Of a DNA stretch of 64,000 nt, positions 21,306 through 30,348 are shown piece after piece. The notes under the pieces are model-generated. The model was given only the letters and a program-made list of their open reading frames with translations, did no database searches and was not told the origin of the DNA. Within the stretch, counting starts at the first letter, position 1; each line of letters starts with the position of its first letter. This DNA is from Salinicola halophilus (GTDB taxonomy: Bacteria; Pseudomonadota; Gammaproteobacteria; Pseudomonadales; Halomonadaceae): NCBI RefSeq assembly GCF_003206155.1, contig NZ_PZJV01000001.1:1656272-1720271 (forward strand), read 5' to 3'. The position numbers and the translations under genes are program-made.

Positions 21306-22436
21306 ATGGCACATCTGCAGGACCGACGCCCGGCGTTCACCGAGCCGGGAGAACCCGGGCCGACGAAGGATACCGGCCAGGACGCTAGCGCGGCGCTGAT
21401 CGACACGGTCTCACGCGCCGCGCGCGAGCGAACGCCGCTGCGCATCGTCGGCGGTGGGACCAAGGCATTCCTGGGGCGCCGAGTCGAGGCCACACAAGCC
21501 GTGGAGCTGCGAGACCACGCCGGCATCGTCCACTACGACCCGGTCGAACTGATCGTCACCGCGCGGGCGGGGACACCGCTTGCCACCCTCGAACGCGTGC
21601 TCGACGAGAGCCATCAGCGGCTCGCCTTCGAGCCGCCGCACTTCGGCGGGGCGGCAACGGTCGGCGGCATGGTCGCCGCCGGGCTCTCCGGCCCGCGCCG
21701 CCCGTGGGCCGGCTCGGTGCGCGACTTCGTTCTCGGCGTGCGCGTCATCACCGCCGAAGGCAAGCACCTGCGCTTTGGCGGCGAGGTGATGAAGAACGTC
21801 GCGGGCTACGACCTGTCGCGGCTGATGGTCGGCGCTCAGGGCACGCTCGGCGTGATCACCGAGGTGTCGTTCAAGGTACTGCCGCAACCGGTCGCCGCCG
21901 CCCGGCTGCGGCTGTCGCTCCCGTTCGAAGACGCCTGCCAGCGGCTGGTCGAGTGGGGCCGCCAGCCGCTGCCGATCACCGGCGCGGCGTTCGAGGCCGG
22001 CACGCTGCACGTGCGCCTGGAAGGGGGCGAGGGCTCGGTGGAATCCACCCGCCGGCACATCGGCGGCGAGGCGGAGGCGGCGGATTTCTGGGCCGATCTG
22101 CGCGAGCACCGCTTGCCGTTCTTTCGCGGCGACGACCCGCGCCCGCTCTGGCGGCTATCGCTACCGGCCCGGGCGCGCCTGCCGGCACTCGACGGCGACT
22201 GGCTGGTCGACTGGGGCGGCGTCCAGCCCTGGCTTCGCAGCGACGAGAGCCCCACGCACGTTCAGGAAGTGACGGCCGCCGTCGGTGGTCACGCCATCCG
22301 CTACACGCCGACGGCCGACAACGTCTCGCCGCACCCGCCGCTACCCGCGGTGCTCGACAAGTATCACCGACGGCTCAAGGCACGCCTCGACCCGGACGGC
22401 ATCTTCAACCCCGGCAGGCTCTACGCCGACTGGTGA
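21306..22436 (+). CDS. glcE: glycolate oxidase subunit GlcE
   Basis: A 376-residue FAD-binding subunit with a single FAD_binding_4 domain. The PPHFGGAATVGGMVAAGLSG stretch near residues 108-127 and EVMKNVAGYDLSRLMVGAQG near 161-180 are characteristic. It pairs with GlcD in the glycolate oxidase complex. An AGGAG site precedes the ATG by 6 bases. It is slightly longer than E. coli GlcE, with an extended N-terminus of about 20 residues. Confidence 0.94.
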   Translation: MAHLQDRRPAFTEPGEPGPTKDTGQDASAALIDTVSRAARERTPLRIVGGGTKAFLGRRVEATQAVELRDHAGIVHYDPVELIVTARAGTPLATLERVLDESHQRLAFEPPHFGGAATVGGMVAAGLSGPRRPWAGSVRDFVLGVRVITAEGKHLRFGGEVMKNVAGYDLSRLMVGAQGTLGVITEVSFKVLPQPVAAARLRLSLPFEDACQRLVEWGRQPLPITGAAFEAGTLHVRLEGGEGSVESTRRHIGGEAEAADFWADLREHRLPFFRGDDPRPLWRLSLPARARLPALDGDWLVDWGGVQPWLRSDESPTHVQEVTAAVGGHAIRYTPTADNVSPHPPLPAVLDKYHRRLKARLDPDGIFNPGRLYADW

Positions 22437-22470
22437 ACCGGTCGGCGGTAGCCGCGTCTCAGGAGGGTTC

Positions 22471-23802
22471 ATGCAGACTCGATTTTCCGACGCTGCCCGC
22501 GAGCAGCCGCACATCCACGAGGCGGACCGCATCCTGCGGACCTGCGTTCACTGCGGGTTCTGCAACGCCACCTGCCCGACCTACCAGCTGCTCGGTGACG
22601 AGCGCGACGGGCCGCGCGGACGCATCTATCTGATGAAGGAGCTGCTGGAGAGCGAGCCCGACGACGAGCGGATCACCCGCGAAACGCAGCTCCATCTCGA
22701 CCGCTGCCTGACCTGTCGCAGCTGCGAGACCACCTGCCCTTCCGGCGTCGAGTACCACAAGCTGCTCGACATCGGCCGTGCCGAGGTGGAGCGCCGCGTC
22801 GGCCGCGCCCCGCGCGACCGCGCGCTACGCTTCGGGCTGCGTACCGCACTCGCCGAGCCACGCCGCTTCCAGGCGCTGCTGGCGCTGGGCCAGACCTTCC
22901 GCCCGCTGGCCCCCGTGGACATTCGCGACAAGATTCCCGCCCGACGCAGCCACGCGCATCGCCGCCCCGCGCCGGATCGTCATCCGCGCCAGATGCTGAT
23001 TCTCGAAGGGTGCGTCCAGCCGGGGCTCGCCCCCAACACCAACGATGCCACGGCGCGCGTCCTCGATCGTCTGGGAATCGGCGTGCGCGGCGTCGAAGAA
23101 GCCGGCTGCTGCGGCGCGCTCGATTTCCACCTCAACGCCCAGCAAGCCGGCCGGGCGCGGATGCGCGCCAACATCGACGCCTGGTGGCCGTGGATCGAGG
23201 GCAACGGCGAGGCCGGCGCCACCGGCGATGGAGTCGAGGCGATCATCCAGACCGCCAGCGGCTGCGGCGCTTTCGTCAAGGAGTACGGCGAGATGCTCGC
23301 CGACGACCCCGAGTACGCCAGGAAGGCCAGGCGGGTGAGCGCGCTCGCCAAGGATCTGGTCGAGGTGCTGCGCGAGGAGGATCTCGAGACGCTGACCGAC
23401 AGCTCGGACCGGCCCGGCTCGCGGCTGGCGTTCCACTGCCCCTGCACCCTGCAGCACGCCCAGAAACTCGGCGGCGCGGTGGAGAAAGTGCTCACGCGGC
23501 TGGGGTTCGATCTGGCCCCGGTGGCGGACGCCCATCTCTGCTGCGGCTCCGCCGGCACCTACTCGGTCACCCAGCCGACGCTTGCCAACCGCCTGCGCGA
23601 TAACAAGATGGACGCGCTCGAAGCCCACGGGCCGGAGACCATCGTCACCGCCAATATCGGCTGCCAGACCCATCTGAATGGCGCCCACCGTACGCCGGTT
23701 CGCCACTGGATCGAGCTGGTCGACGAAGCGTTGACACCCCGTGAGCCGCTACACTCGCAGACACCCCAAACCGGGACCAAGAACGCCGCCGCCTCGGCGT
23801 GA
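22471..23802 (+). CDS. glcF: glycolate oxidase iron-sulfur subunit GlcF
   Basis: A 443-residue iron-sulfur protein. Two 4Fe-4S motifs are at residues about 26-36 (CVHCGFCNATC) and about 80-90 (CLTCRSCETTC). Two CCG-type domains follow, with EAGCCGALDFH near 210 and HLCCGSAGTYS near 355, which pass electrons towards the quinone pool. A perfect AGGAGG site sits 9 bases before the chosen ATG. It is the third gene of the glc operon. Confidence 0.95.
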   Translation: MQTRFSDAAREQPHIHEADRILRTCVHCGFCNATCPTYQLLGDERDGPRGRIYLMKELLESEPDDERITRETQLHLDRCLTCRSCETTCPSGVEYHKLLDIGRAEVERRVGRAPRDRALRFGLRTALAEPRRFQALLALGQTFRPLAPVDIRDKIPARRSHAHRRPAPDRHPRQMLILEGCVQPGLAPNTNDATARVLDRLGIGVRGVEEAGCCGALDFHLNAQQAGRARMRANIDAWWPWIEGNGEAGATGDGVEAIIQTASGCGAFVKEYGEMLADDPEYARKARRVSALAKDLVEVLREEDLETLTDSSDRPGSRLAFHCPCTLQHAQKLGGAVEKVLTRLGFDLAPVADAHLCCGSAGTYSVTQPTLANRLRDNKMDALEAHGPETIVTANIGCQTHLNGAHRTPVRHWIELVDEALTPREPLHSQTPQTGTKNAAASA

Positions 23803-23845
23803 GCACGACACCCCGATCCCTCCACACGCAGCCAAGAGAGTTTCC

Positions 23846-24247
23846 ATGCAGACCAAAGCCACACTCGAACTCACCGACGTCAACGCGATTCTCGATGCGG
23901 CCCAGGCCGAAGCCCAAGCCCAGGGCTGGGCGGTGACCATCGCCGTCGCCGACGACGGCGGCCATCTGCTGGCCCTGCGCCGCCTCGACGGCGCCTCGCC
24001 GAACAGCCCCAGCATCGCTACCGAGAAAGCGCGCAACGCCGCCATCGGCCGCAAGGAAACCCAGGTCTTCGAAGAGATGATCAACAGCGGCCGCACCGCC
24101 TTCGTTACCGCGCCGATGAAGGCCCTGCTCGCCGGCGGCGTGCCGGTGATTCACGACGGCCAGGTCATCGCCAGCGTTGGCGTCTCCGGCGTCAAACCCG
24201 ACCAGGACGTGCAGGTCGCCAAGGCCGGCGTCAAAGCGATCGGCTAG
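23846..24247 (+). CDS. glcG: GlcG/HbpS family heme-binding protein
   Basis: A 133-residue DUF336 (GlcG/HbpS) protein, the standard length. The conserved IAVADDGGHLLALRRLDGA core spans about residues 32-50, and GGVPVIHDGQVIASVGVSGVKP is near 93-114. Members accompany glycolate oxidase operons; some bind heme or cobalamin, but the role in glycolate use is unproven. It lies 43 bp after glcF and ends the operon before a strong terminator. Confidence 0.92.
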   Translation: MQTKATLELTDVNAILDAAQAEAQAQGWAVTIAVADDGGHLLALRRLDGASPNSPSIATEKARNAAIGRKETQVFEEMINSGRTAFVTAPMKALLAGGVPVIHDGQVIASVGVSGVKPDQDVQVAKAGVKAIG

Positions 24248-24339
24248 GTCCGCTCGCCATAGTGGGAGCGGGCCCTCCTGCTGTCACGCCTGTTTCGACG
24301 GTTACGACCGCTCTCCCCACGCTCCCAGCTTCTCTCTCC

Positions 24340-24365
24340 AGCGGCCGCTCTCGGCCGCTTTTTTT
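24340..24365 (+). terminator. intrinsic terminator of the glc operon
   Basis: AGCGGCCG / CGGCCGCT stem with a 4-base loop, followed by seven T's. It is a classic rho-independent terminator about 93 bp after glcG. Confidence 0.93.
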
Positions 24366-24423
24366 CGTCTCGACGCTGACCGATCTCGACGGCCCAAACG
24401 CGCGTGCGCTCATCGAGTACCGC

Positions 24424-24454
24424 TTGAACCCGGCTATTTGTATGCTGTATACAA
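24424..24454 (+). promoter_or_regulatory. promoter with overlapping GntR-type operator
   Basis: TTGAAC (24424-24429), 18-bp spacer, TATACA (24448-24453). Over the -10 lies a perfect inverted repeat TTGTAT-GCTGT-ATACAA (24438-24454). GntR/FCD regulators commonly bind short palindromes with TTGTATACAA-like arms, and such a regulator is the last gene of the downstream run, so negative autoregulation is the simple reading. Confidence 0.6.
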
Positions 24455-24504
24455 TTTGGAGCGACACGACGACATAACAAGCTCAAGAACGCTCGAGGTG
24501 TGAA

Positions 24505-25911
24505 ATGACTTCACGGAACGCCCGACCACCGGGGCCCGGTGCCCTCTGTCTGATTCTCGCCAGTTTCGCCGCCATCATGTCGACGGTGCTGATCCTCAAG
24601 ATTCCCGTGGCGCTGGCGCTCTTTGCCGCCTGGTTCGCCATGTTCGCGATCGGCAAGGGATTGGGGCACGCCTACGACTCGCTTCAGCAGGGTGCGCTCG
24701 ATGGAATCCGCAGCGGGCTCGAGGGCGTTCTGATCATCGTGACCGTCGGTGCCCTGATCGGGGGCTGGATCGCCGGTGGCATCGTTCCCAGCGTCATCTA
24801 TTACGGCGTGTCGCTGATCGACCCCGCCTGGTTCCTGCCGGCGGCGTTTCTGATCTGCGGTCTCACCGGGTTGGTCACGGGTACGTCCTTCGGCGCGGTC
24901 GGCACCATCGGGATCGCCATGATGGGCATCGGCCACGGTTTCGAACTGCCGCTGCCGGTCGTGGCCGGCGCGGTCATCTCCGGCGCCTACGTAGGCGACA
25001 AGCTCTCGCCGCTTTCCGATACCACCGTGCTGACGGCCTCCATCTGCGAAGTGCCGCTGATCGAGCACGTGCGCTCCATGCTCTACACCGGCGTGCCCTG
25101 TGTGAGCCTGGCGACGATCGGTTTCGCCATCGCTGGCAATCACTTCTCCAGCGCCGACTACGACATGCAGCAGGCCGATGCGGTGATGGCCCAGCTCGAC
25201 ACACACTTCTCGATCTCGCTCTGGCTGCTGCTGCCCATCCTCGCCACGCTGGTGCTGCTGGCCCTGCGCAAGCCGGCGCTGCCGGTCATTGCCATCGGTG
25301 CCGTACTCGGCGTCACCTGCGCCTGGGTGGTTCAGGACAGTACGCCGCTGCAGGCCGTCACTGCCCTCTATGCCGGCAATCAGGGCGACTACGGCGACGG
25401 CTACCTCGCCAGCATCCTCAACCGCGGCGGCATGGTGTCGATGCTGCCGGTGATCGCCATCGTCATCTTCGCGCTGGGTCTCGGCGGGCTGATGGAACGC
25501 CTGGGCGTGCTGGAGACGATCGCCAACGCGCTGACGAAGATGGTTCACCGCAGCACCGGTCGACTGACGCTTGCGACCATGGCCTGCGGTTTCTTCGGCA
25601 CGATCTTCGGCGGCGCGGCGTACGTGGCCATCTTCACGGCGGCGTCGATGACTCGAAACATCTACGACCGCCTCGGCCTGCAGCGCACGGTGCTGTCACG
25701 CAACGTCGAGGCCGGCGGCACGCTCTCCACGCCGATGATTCCCTGGACCAGCGGCGCCGTCTTCATGGCGACCACCACCGGTGTCGCCACCGCCGACTAC
25801 CTGCCCTTCCTCTGGTACCACTGGCTGGTGATGGCGTTCTCGCTGCTCTATGGCTTCACCGGGTTTGCCATGTGGCAACGCCCGCAGACCGACGCCGAAC
25901 CCGCTCGCTGA
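24505..25911 (+). CDS. NhaC-like Na+/H+ antiporter family protein
   Basis: A 468-residue membrane protein with about 11-12 spans of the NhaC type. Family blocks are GLVTGTSFGAVGTIGIAMMGIG near residue 118, SGAYVGDKLSPLSDTTVL near 158, and CGFFGTIFGGAAYVAIFTAAS near 358. NhaC proteins exchange Na+ for H+, though several relatives move amino acids or organic acids (malate/lactate antiport). Being first in an operon with an aminotransferase and a GntR regulator makes an organic substrate plausible. The ATG has a GAGGTG site. Confidence 0.82.
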   Translation: MTSRNARPPGPGALCLILASFAAIMSTVLILKIPVALALFAAWFAMFAIGKGLGHAYDSLQQGALDGIRSGLEGVLIIVTVGALIGGWIAGGIVPSVIYYGVSLIDPAWFLPAAFLICGLTGLVTGTSFGAVGTIGIAMMGIGHGFELPLPVVAGAVISGAYVGDKLSPLSDTTVLTASICEVPLIEHVRSMLYTGVPCVSLATIGFAIAGNHFSSADYDMQQADAVMAQLDTHFSISLWLLLPILATLVLLALRKPALPVIAIGAVLGVTCAWVVQDSTPLQAVTALYAGNQGDYGDGYLASILNRGGMVSMLPVIAIVIFALGLGGLMERLGVLETIANALTKMVHRSTGRLTLATMACGFFGTIFGGAAYVAIFTAASMTRNIYDRLGLQRTVLSRNVEAGGTLSTPMIPWTSGAVFMATTTGVATADYLPFLWYHWLVMAFSLLYGFTGFAMWQRPQTDAEPAR

Positions 25912-25938
25912 TTCACCCGACTTTCTGGAGACACCCGA

Positions 25939-26850
25939 ATGACCCATACCAACGGCAGCTCGCAATCCTACGTCGCCGACTCGCGCAACGAAGACGTCAT
26001 CGTCTACGTCGACGGCGAATTCAAACCCAAGAGCCAGGCGACGGTGTCGATCTTCGACAGCGGTTTCGTGCTGGGTGACGGCGTGTGGGAAGGCATTCGC
26101 CTGGTGAACGGCAAGCTGGTCGCACTCGATCAGCACATGAAGCGCCTCTATCAGGGGGCGGCCTCGATTTCGCTGGATATCGGTGTCACCCGCGACGAGC
26201 TGGTAGGCCTGATCCAGGAGACGCTGGCCAAGAACGACATGACCGACGGCGTGCACATTCGCCTGATGGTCAGCCGCGGCCTCAAGACCACGCCCAATCA
26301 GGACCCGCGATTCCTGCTCGGCAAGGCGACCATCGTCATCGTTGCCGAGCACAAGGTGATCGACAAGGCGGCCAAGGCGAAAGGCCTTGCGCTGTTCACC
26401 TCGACCTTCCGCTGCAGTTCGCCGGACGTGTTCGATCTCAGGCTCAACTCCCACAGCCGGCTCAACTTCATTCAGGCCCTGATCCAGGCGATCAACGCCG
26501 GGGCCAACGAGGCGCTGATGCTCGACCCCCACGGCTTCGTCGCCAGCTGCAACTCCACCAATTTCTTCATCGTCCGCGATGGGGAGCTGTGGACCTCCAC
26601 CGGTCGCTACAACTTCAACGGCATCACGCACAAGACGGTCATGCGCCTGGCCCGCGACAACGGCATCGTCGTGCGCGAGACCGACTTCACCCTGGCAGAG
26701 ACCTATACCGCCGATGAGGCTTTCGTGACCGGCACGCTTGGCGGTCTGACACCGGTCTATCAGATCGACGGGCATGCTATCGTGAACCCTCAGAGCGAAA
26801 GCCTGACGGCGCGTCTGGCGGCGCTCTACGACGCCTACCTGCACGCCTGA
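25939..26850 (+). CDS. class IV PLP-dependent aminotransferase
   Basis: A 303-residue fold-type IV enzyme of the branched-chain / D-amino acid aminotransferase superfamily. The FVLGDGVWEGIRLVNG opening near residues 43-58 and the catalytic lysine in NGITHKTVMRLA near 231 are clear. The C-terminal TGTLGGLTPV block binds the PLP phosphate. Which stereochemistry it uses cannot be read from sequence. It begins 27 bp after the antiporter and 28 bp before the GntR gene. Confidence 0.88.
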   Translation: MTHTNGSSQSYVADSRNEDVIVYVDGEFKPKSQATVSIFDSGFVLGDGVWEGIRLVNGKLVALDQHMKRLYQGAASISLDIGVTRDELVGLIQETLAKNDMTDGVHIRLMVSRGLKTTPNQDPRFLLGKATIVIVAEHKVIDKAAKAKGLALFTSTFRCSSPDVFDLRLNSHSRLNFIQALIQAINAGANEALMLDPHGFVASCNSTNFFIVRDGELWTSTGRYNFNGITHKTVMRLARDNGIVVRETDFTLAETYTADEAFVTGTLGGLTPVYQIDGHAIVNPQSESLTARLAALYDAYLHA

Positions 26851-26878
26851 GGACCTCCATTCCCACTGCTGGAACCGA

Positions 26879-27544
26879 ATGTTCACGACCGACATCGAGC
26901 AGATACCCGGGCGACGCACGCTCTGGGAACAGACCGCCCAGCGCCTGCAGACGCTGATCGCCAACGGCACGATCGCGCCGGGGACACGACTGACCGAGAA
27001 CGCGCTCGCCGAGCAGCTCGGGGTCAGTCGCGCCCCCCTGCGCGAGGCGATTCGGCATCTGATGAATATCGGACTGCTGATCAGCGAGCCCTACAAGGGC
27101 GTGCGGGTGCTCGAGCTGACCCGCGAAGGGCTGCATCAACTCTACGAGTACCGCACCGGGATCGAGCAGATGGCGTTCCGAAGCCTCTGGCCCAAACGCA
27201 GCAGCGATAGTTTCGCGGATCTCGACCGCCGCCACGCCCGGCTGCTCGAGGCCATCGACAGCGGCGACAGCGCGCTTGCCATCGACCGTGAGCTGGAGCT
27301 GCATCAGTGGTGCTACGAACTCAGCGGCAACGCCCTGCTGATCGACGCCTGGGGACGGGTCAAGCCGCACCTGCGCTGCTATTTCGTCCTGCATCAGCGG
27401 GCACACAACCGATCCGGCCCGGCACGCCAGTCCCACGACCGCTACCTGGAGCACGCCAAGGGGGAGTCCCTGCCGGCGGCGCTCGACTTCATCGAAGCGC
27501 ACATGAAGCAGGGGTTCGATCAGGTCATCGCCCACGTCGGCTGA
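26879..27544 (+). CDS. GntR family regulator, FCD subfamily
   Basis: A 221-residue regulator. The winged helix spans residues 15-75, with recognition helix LGVSRAPLREAIRHL near 46-60. The C-terminal all-helical FCD ligand domain follows; acidic or histidine residues around 135-180 would bind a metal. It is the third gene of the antiporter-aminotransferase run and the natural candidate for the palindrome at 24438-24454. The ribosome site is weak (GGAA). Confidence 0.88.
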   Translation: MFTTDIEQIPGRRTLWEQTAQRLQTLIANGTIAPGTRLTENALAEQLGVSRAPLREAIRHLMNIGLLISEPYKGVRVLELTREGLHQLYEYRTGIEQMAFRSLWPKRSSDSFADLDRRHARLLEAIDSGDSALAIDRELELHQWCYELSGNALLIDAWGRVKPHLRCYFVLHQRAHNRSGPARQSHDRYLEHAKGESLPAALDFIEAHMKQGFDQVIAHVG

Positions 27545-27578
27545 CGCGGCACAGAGGTCGGCACCGCAGGCCCGCGCC

Positions 27579-28751
27579 TCAGCGCTTCTTGCGGCCCTGC
27601 GGTGAACGGCCGGCACTCTTGCCGCTTCGGCGGGTATCGGGCTTGCCCGATTTCGATGACGCGGCCTTGGGCTGGCTCGGCCCGCCGTTGCCGGACTTCG
27701 CGGCGTGTCGCCCAGCCGACTTGCCCTTGGCGCCAGGCTTGCCTTGGGTCGCGTTCGGATTGCCTTGGCCGCCGGGTTTTCCGTTCGCCGCCGGCTTGCC
27801 CTTGGCGCCAGGCTTGTCCTTCGTTGCCGATTTGGCCGACCCCGGCGCCCCCGATTTGGCAGCGTGCCGCCCGGCCGGGCCACCCTTGCCGCCCCCTCGA
27901 GGCGGTTTGTGCTTCGCCCCGCCGGCGGGTTTGGCGCCGGCCGCGCTCTTGCCCGACGCCTGACCGGCACGCTTCGCGGCCGCTTTCGAGGCCGACTGGG
28001 TGCGGGGCGACTGCCCCTTGTCGGCTACCTTCTCGGACTGCCGGGTCAGCGCGAGGATGCCGTCGATCTCTTTCTCGGTGAGGTCCCGCCAGTCCCCGAG
28101 CGCCAGTCCCTTGAGCGAGACGTTCATGATGCGGGTACGCACGAGCTGCGTGACCTCGAAGCCGAAGTACTCGCACATGCGGCGAATCTGACGATTGAGC
28201 CCCTGCACCAGCGTGATGGTGAAGACGAAGCTCGACACTTTCTCCACCCGGCAGCGCTTGGTCACCTGACCGAGGATCGGCACGCCGTTCTGCATGCCCT
28301 CGATGAAGGCGTCGGTGATCGGCTTGTTCACCGTCACCCGATACTCCTTCTCGTGGTTGTTGTCGGCGCGCAGGATCTTGTTGACCAGATCGCCGTTGCT
28401 GGTGAGAAAGATCAGCCCCTCGGACTCCTTGTCCAGCCGTCCGATGGGAAAGATACGCGCGCCGTGACCGACGAAATCGACGATGTTGTCCTTTTCGCTC
28501 GACTCCGTGGTGCTGACGATGCCCACCGGCTTGTTGAGCGCAATGAGCACGAAGTCGTCTTCCGCCGTCGGCTCGATCTCCTGGCCGTTGACCCTGACCC
28601 GATCCCCCGGCCCGACCTGATCGCCGGTCGTCGCCCGACGCCCGTTGATCCAGACGTTGCCCTGCTCGACGAACCGGTCCGCCTCGCGCCGGGAGCACAT
28701 GCCGCTTTCGCTGATGTACTTGTTGATGCGGGTGGATGTGCGTAGCGACAT
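27579..28751 (-). CDS. rluF: 23S rRNA pseudouridine(2604) synthase RluF, with long basic tail
   Basis: A 390-residue protein. Residues 5-60 form an S4 RNA-binding domain ([19 protein letters not shown]). The RsuA/RluF catalytic domain follows, with catalytic Asp107 in the GRLDKE motif and [16 protein letters not shown] near 185-200. From about residue 245 to the end the chain is low complexity, rich in Lys, Gly, Ala and Pro, roughly doubling the tail seen in E. coli RluF (290 residues). The tail probably gives extra RNA affinity. The ATG at 28751 matches the known N-terminus; a longer frame upstream is not supported. Confidence 0.88.
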   Translation of the reverse strand: MSLRTSTRINKYISESGMCSRREADRFVEQGNVWINGRRATTGDQVGPGDRVRVNGQEIEPTAEDDFVLIALNKPVGIVSTTESSEKDNIVDFVGHGARIFPIGRLDKESEGLIFLTSNGDLVNKILRADNNHEKEYRVTVNKPITDAFIEGMQNGVPILGQVTKRCRVEKVSSFVFTITLVQGLNRQIRRMCEYFGFEVTQLVRTRIMNVSLKGLALGDWRDLTEKEIDGILALTRQSEKVADKGQSPRTQSASKAAAKRAGQASGKSAAGAKPAGGAKHKPPRGGGKGGPAGRHAAKSGAPGSAKSATKDKPGAKGKPAANGKPGGQGNPNATQGKPGAKGKSAGRHAAKSGNGGPSQPKAASSKSGKPDTRRSGKSAGRSPQGRKKR

Positions 28752-29158
28752 AAAACACCGTGCGGCTGGATGAAGTGACTGAGTGAAACGGAACGGGTTC
28801 CGACCTCTGACCTGCCGAGACCGGCCAGGCCAACCGGGACGAAGCCCGCCTCCGACGCCCGAGTATATCGAGGCTTGCCACCGAAGCAGAACCGACCGGC
28901 GAAAACGGCGTGACGAATGGCCGTCGCTCGATAGCGCTTGCACGCCTGCGCCTCCTCTCTTATCCCCGAGTTGGGCCGCTTCCTCGCGCTATCGGCCCGC
29001 CACTGTTGGACCTCAGGCCGAGAAACGACACCCCGGTCGCGAAGCCATGCCTCGGTCGAGAAACGACACCCCGGTCGCGAAACAGGCACCGGCTCGCGGA
29101 TGACGTATCCGACGACGACGTCGGTGTCGGGGCGCCGAACCGACTTTCCGCGGGAAAA
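28752..29158. other. non-coding stretch with decayed or regulatory DNA
   Basis: Over 400 bp with no gene I can support. Short frames on both strands have no ribosome site or family resemblance. It holds a 24-bp direct repeat at 29020-29081. Confidence 0.45.
29020..29081. repeat. 24-bp perfect direct repeat
   Basis: Copies at 29020-29043 and 29058-29081 are identical over 24 bases and spaced by 14 bp. Confidence 0.85.
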
Positions 29159-29175
29159 GTTCTACCTGAAAGAAT
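29159..29175. promoter_or_regulatory. putative IclR operator, site 1
   Basis: GTTCTACCTGAAAGAAT: an imperfect palindrome sharing 15 of 17 bases with the perfect one at 31109-31125 before the CoA-transferase gene. It lies about 120 bp upstream of the tctC ATG. Confidence 0.55.
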
Positions 29176-29268
29176 CGAATGGCGCCTGAGAGCATTCTTT
29201 AGTCGCAACCCGTGATCAATCGATTGACCCCTCCGATGGGCGAACGTAGTTTTTTACTGCTGGAACAC

Positions 29269-29285
29269 GTTCTACCAAACAGAAT
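29269..29285. promoter_or_regulatory. putative IclR operator, site 2 (weaker)
   Basis: GTTCTACCAAACAGAAT keeps the TTCT-ACC and AGAAT arms with the same 17-bp length. It lies immediately upstream of the tctC ribosome site. Confidence 0.4.
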
Positions 29286-29297
29286 AACGGAGACGCC

Positions 29298-30290
29298 ATG
29301 AAACGTTTGTTCCCGAAGCCTACCGCGCTGTGTCTCGCGCTCTCGATGGCGTCGCTGCCGCTCTTCGCGATGGCCGCGGGCCCGAGCGGCAAGATCGACT
29401 GTATCGCGCCCGCCAACCCCGGCGGCGGCTGGGACTTCACCTGCCGTAGCGTGGGCCAGGCACTCAGCGAAACCGGCATCATCGATGGCAGCGTGCAGAC
29501 GACCAACATGCCCGGTGCCAGCGGCGGGGTCGCCTATTCGCACGTCGTGACCAAGCGCGCCGGACAGAACAACGTCATCGTCTCCGCTTCCACCGCCACG
29601 ACCACCCGCCTGGCGCAGCGCCAGTTCCCCGGCATGAACGCCGACATGGTCAACTGGGTGGGCACCGTGGGTGCGGATTACGGCGTCATCGCGGTGCGCA
29701 AGGACTCTCCCTATCAGAGCCTCGACGAACTGCTCGATGCGATGGAAGAACGCCCGGGCAGCGTGAGCTTCGCCGGCGGTAGCGCCAGCGGCGGCTGGGA
29801 TCACCTCAAGGTGCTGATGATGGCGCGAGCCGACGGCATCCAACCGCTCAACAAGGTGAAATACCTACCGTTCGATGGCGGTGGCGAGGCGATGACCCAG
29901 GTCGTCGGCGGCCATATCGATGCGTTCTCCGGGGATGCTTCCGAGACGCTCGGTTTCGTGGCCTCCGGTGATCTACGCGTGCTTGCCGTACTGGCGGACG
30001 AGCATCTGCCCGGGGCGCTCAGCGACGTGCCCACCGCCAAGGAGCAGGGTGTCGATGTCGAAGGGATCAACTGGCGCGGCTTCTACATTCCGGCCGAAGT
30101 TGCCGAAGCGGACGTGGCATGGTGGGAAAATGCGCTGCAGGATCTCTACGACAGCGAAGAGTGGAAGAAAGTCATGGCGCAGAACGGCCTGATTCCTTTC
30201 GATCGTCGCGGCGAGGCCTTCGACGACTACGTCCACCAGCAGATCCAGGATATCGAAGAGATCTCCCAGGAGGTCGGCCTGATCCAGTAA
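29298..30290 (+). CDS. tripartite tricarboxylate transporter substrate-binding protein (TctC family)
   Basis: A 330-residue periplasmic binding protein of the TctC/Bug family. The signal peptide covers about residues 1-26 (ending FAMAA). The family openings IDCIAPANPGGGWDFTCR and the VGTVGADYGVIAVRKDSPY segment near 115 are visible. TctC delivers a carboxylate to a TctB-TctA membrane pair, but neither is encoded here, so it is an orphan that must use a remote partner or act as a sensor. A GGAG site precedes the ATG. Operator-like sites upstream tie it to the IclR/CoA-transferase genes. Confidence 0.88.
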   Translation: MKRLFPKPTALCLALSMASLPLFAMAAGPSGKIDCIAPANPGGGWDFTCRSVGQALSETGIIDGSVQTTNMPGASGGVAYSHVVTKRAGQNNVIVSASTATTTRLAQRQFPGMNADMVNWVGTVGADYGVIAVRKDSPYQSLDELLDAMEERPGSVSFAGGSASGGWDHLKVLMMARADGIQPLNKVKYLPFDGGGEAMTQVVGGHIDAFSGDASETLGFVASGDLRVLAVLADEHLPGALSDVPTAKEQGVDVEGINWRGFYIPAEVAEADVAWWENALQDLYDSEEWKKVMAQNGLIPFDRRGEAFDDYVHQQIQDIEEISQEVGLIQ

Positions 30291-30348
30291 GTGCGGCTCG
30301 CCCGGCGGGGCTATCGCACCGTCGGGCAGTATCGGTTCCGCCGAGGGC

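Noticed and set aside
28910-29215. Small genes on both strands between rluF and tctC
   Set aside because: They translate repeats and lack ribosome sites or family resemblance.
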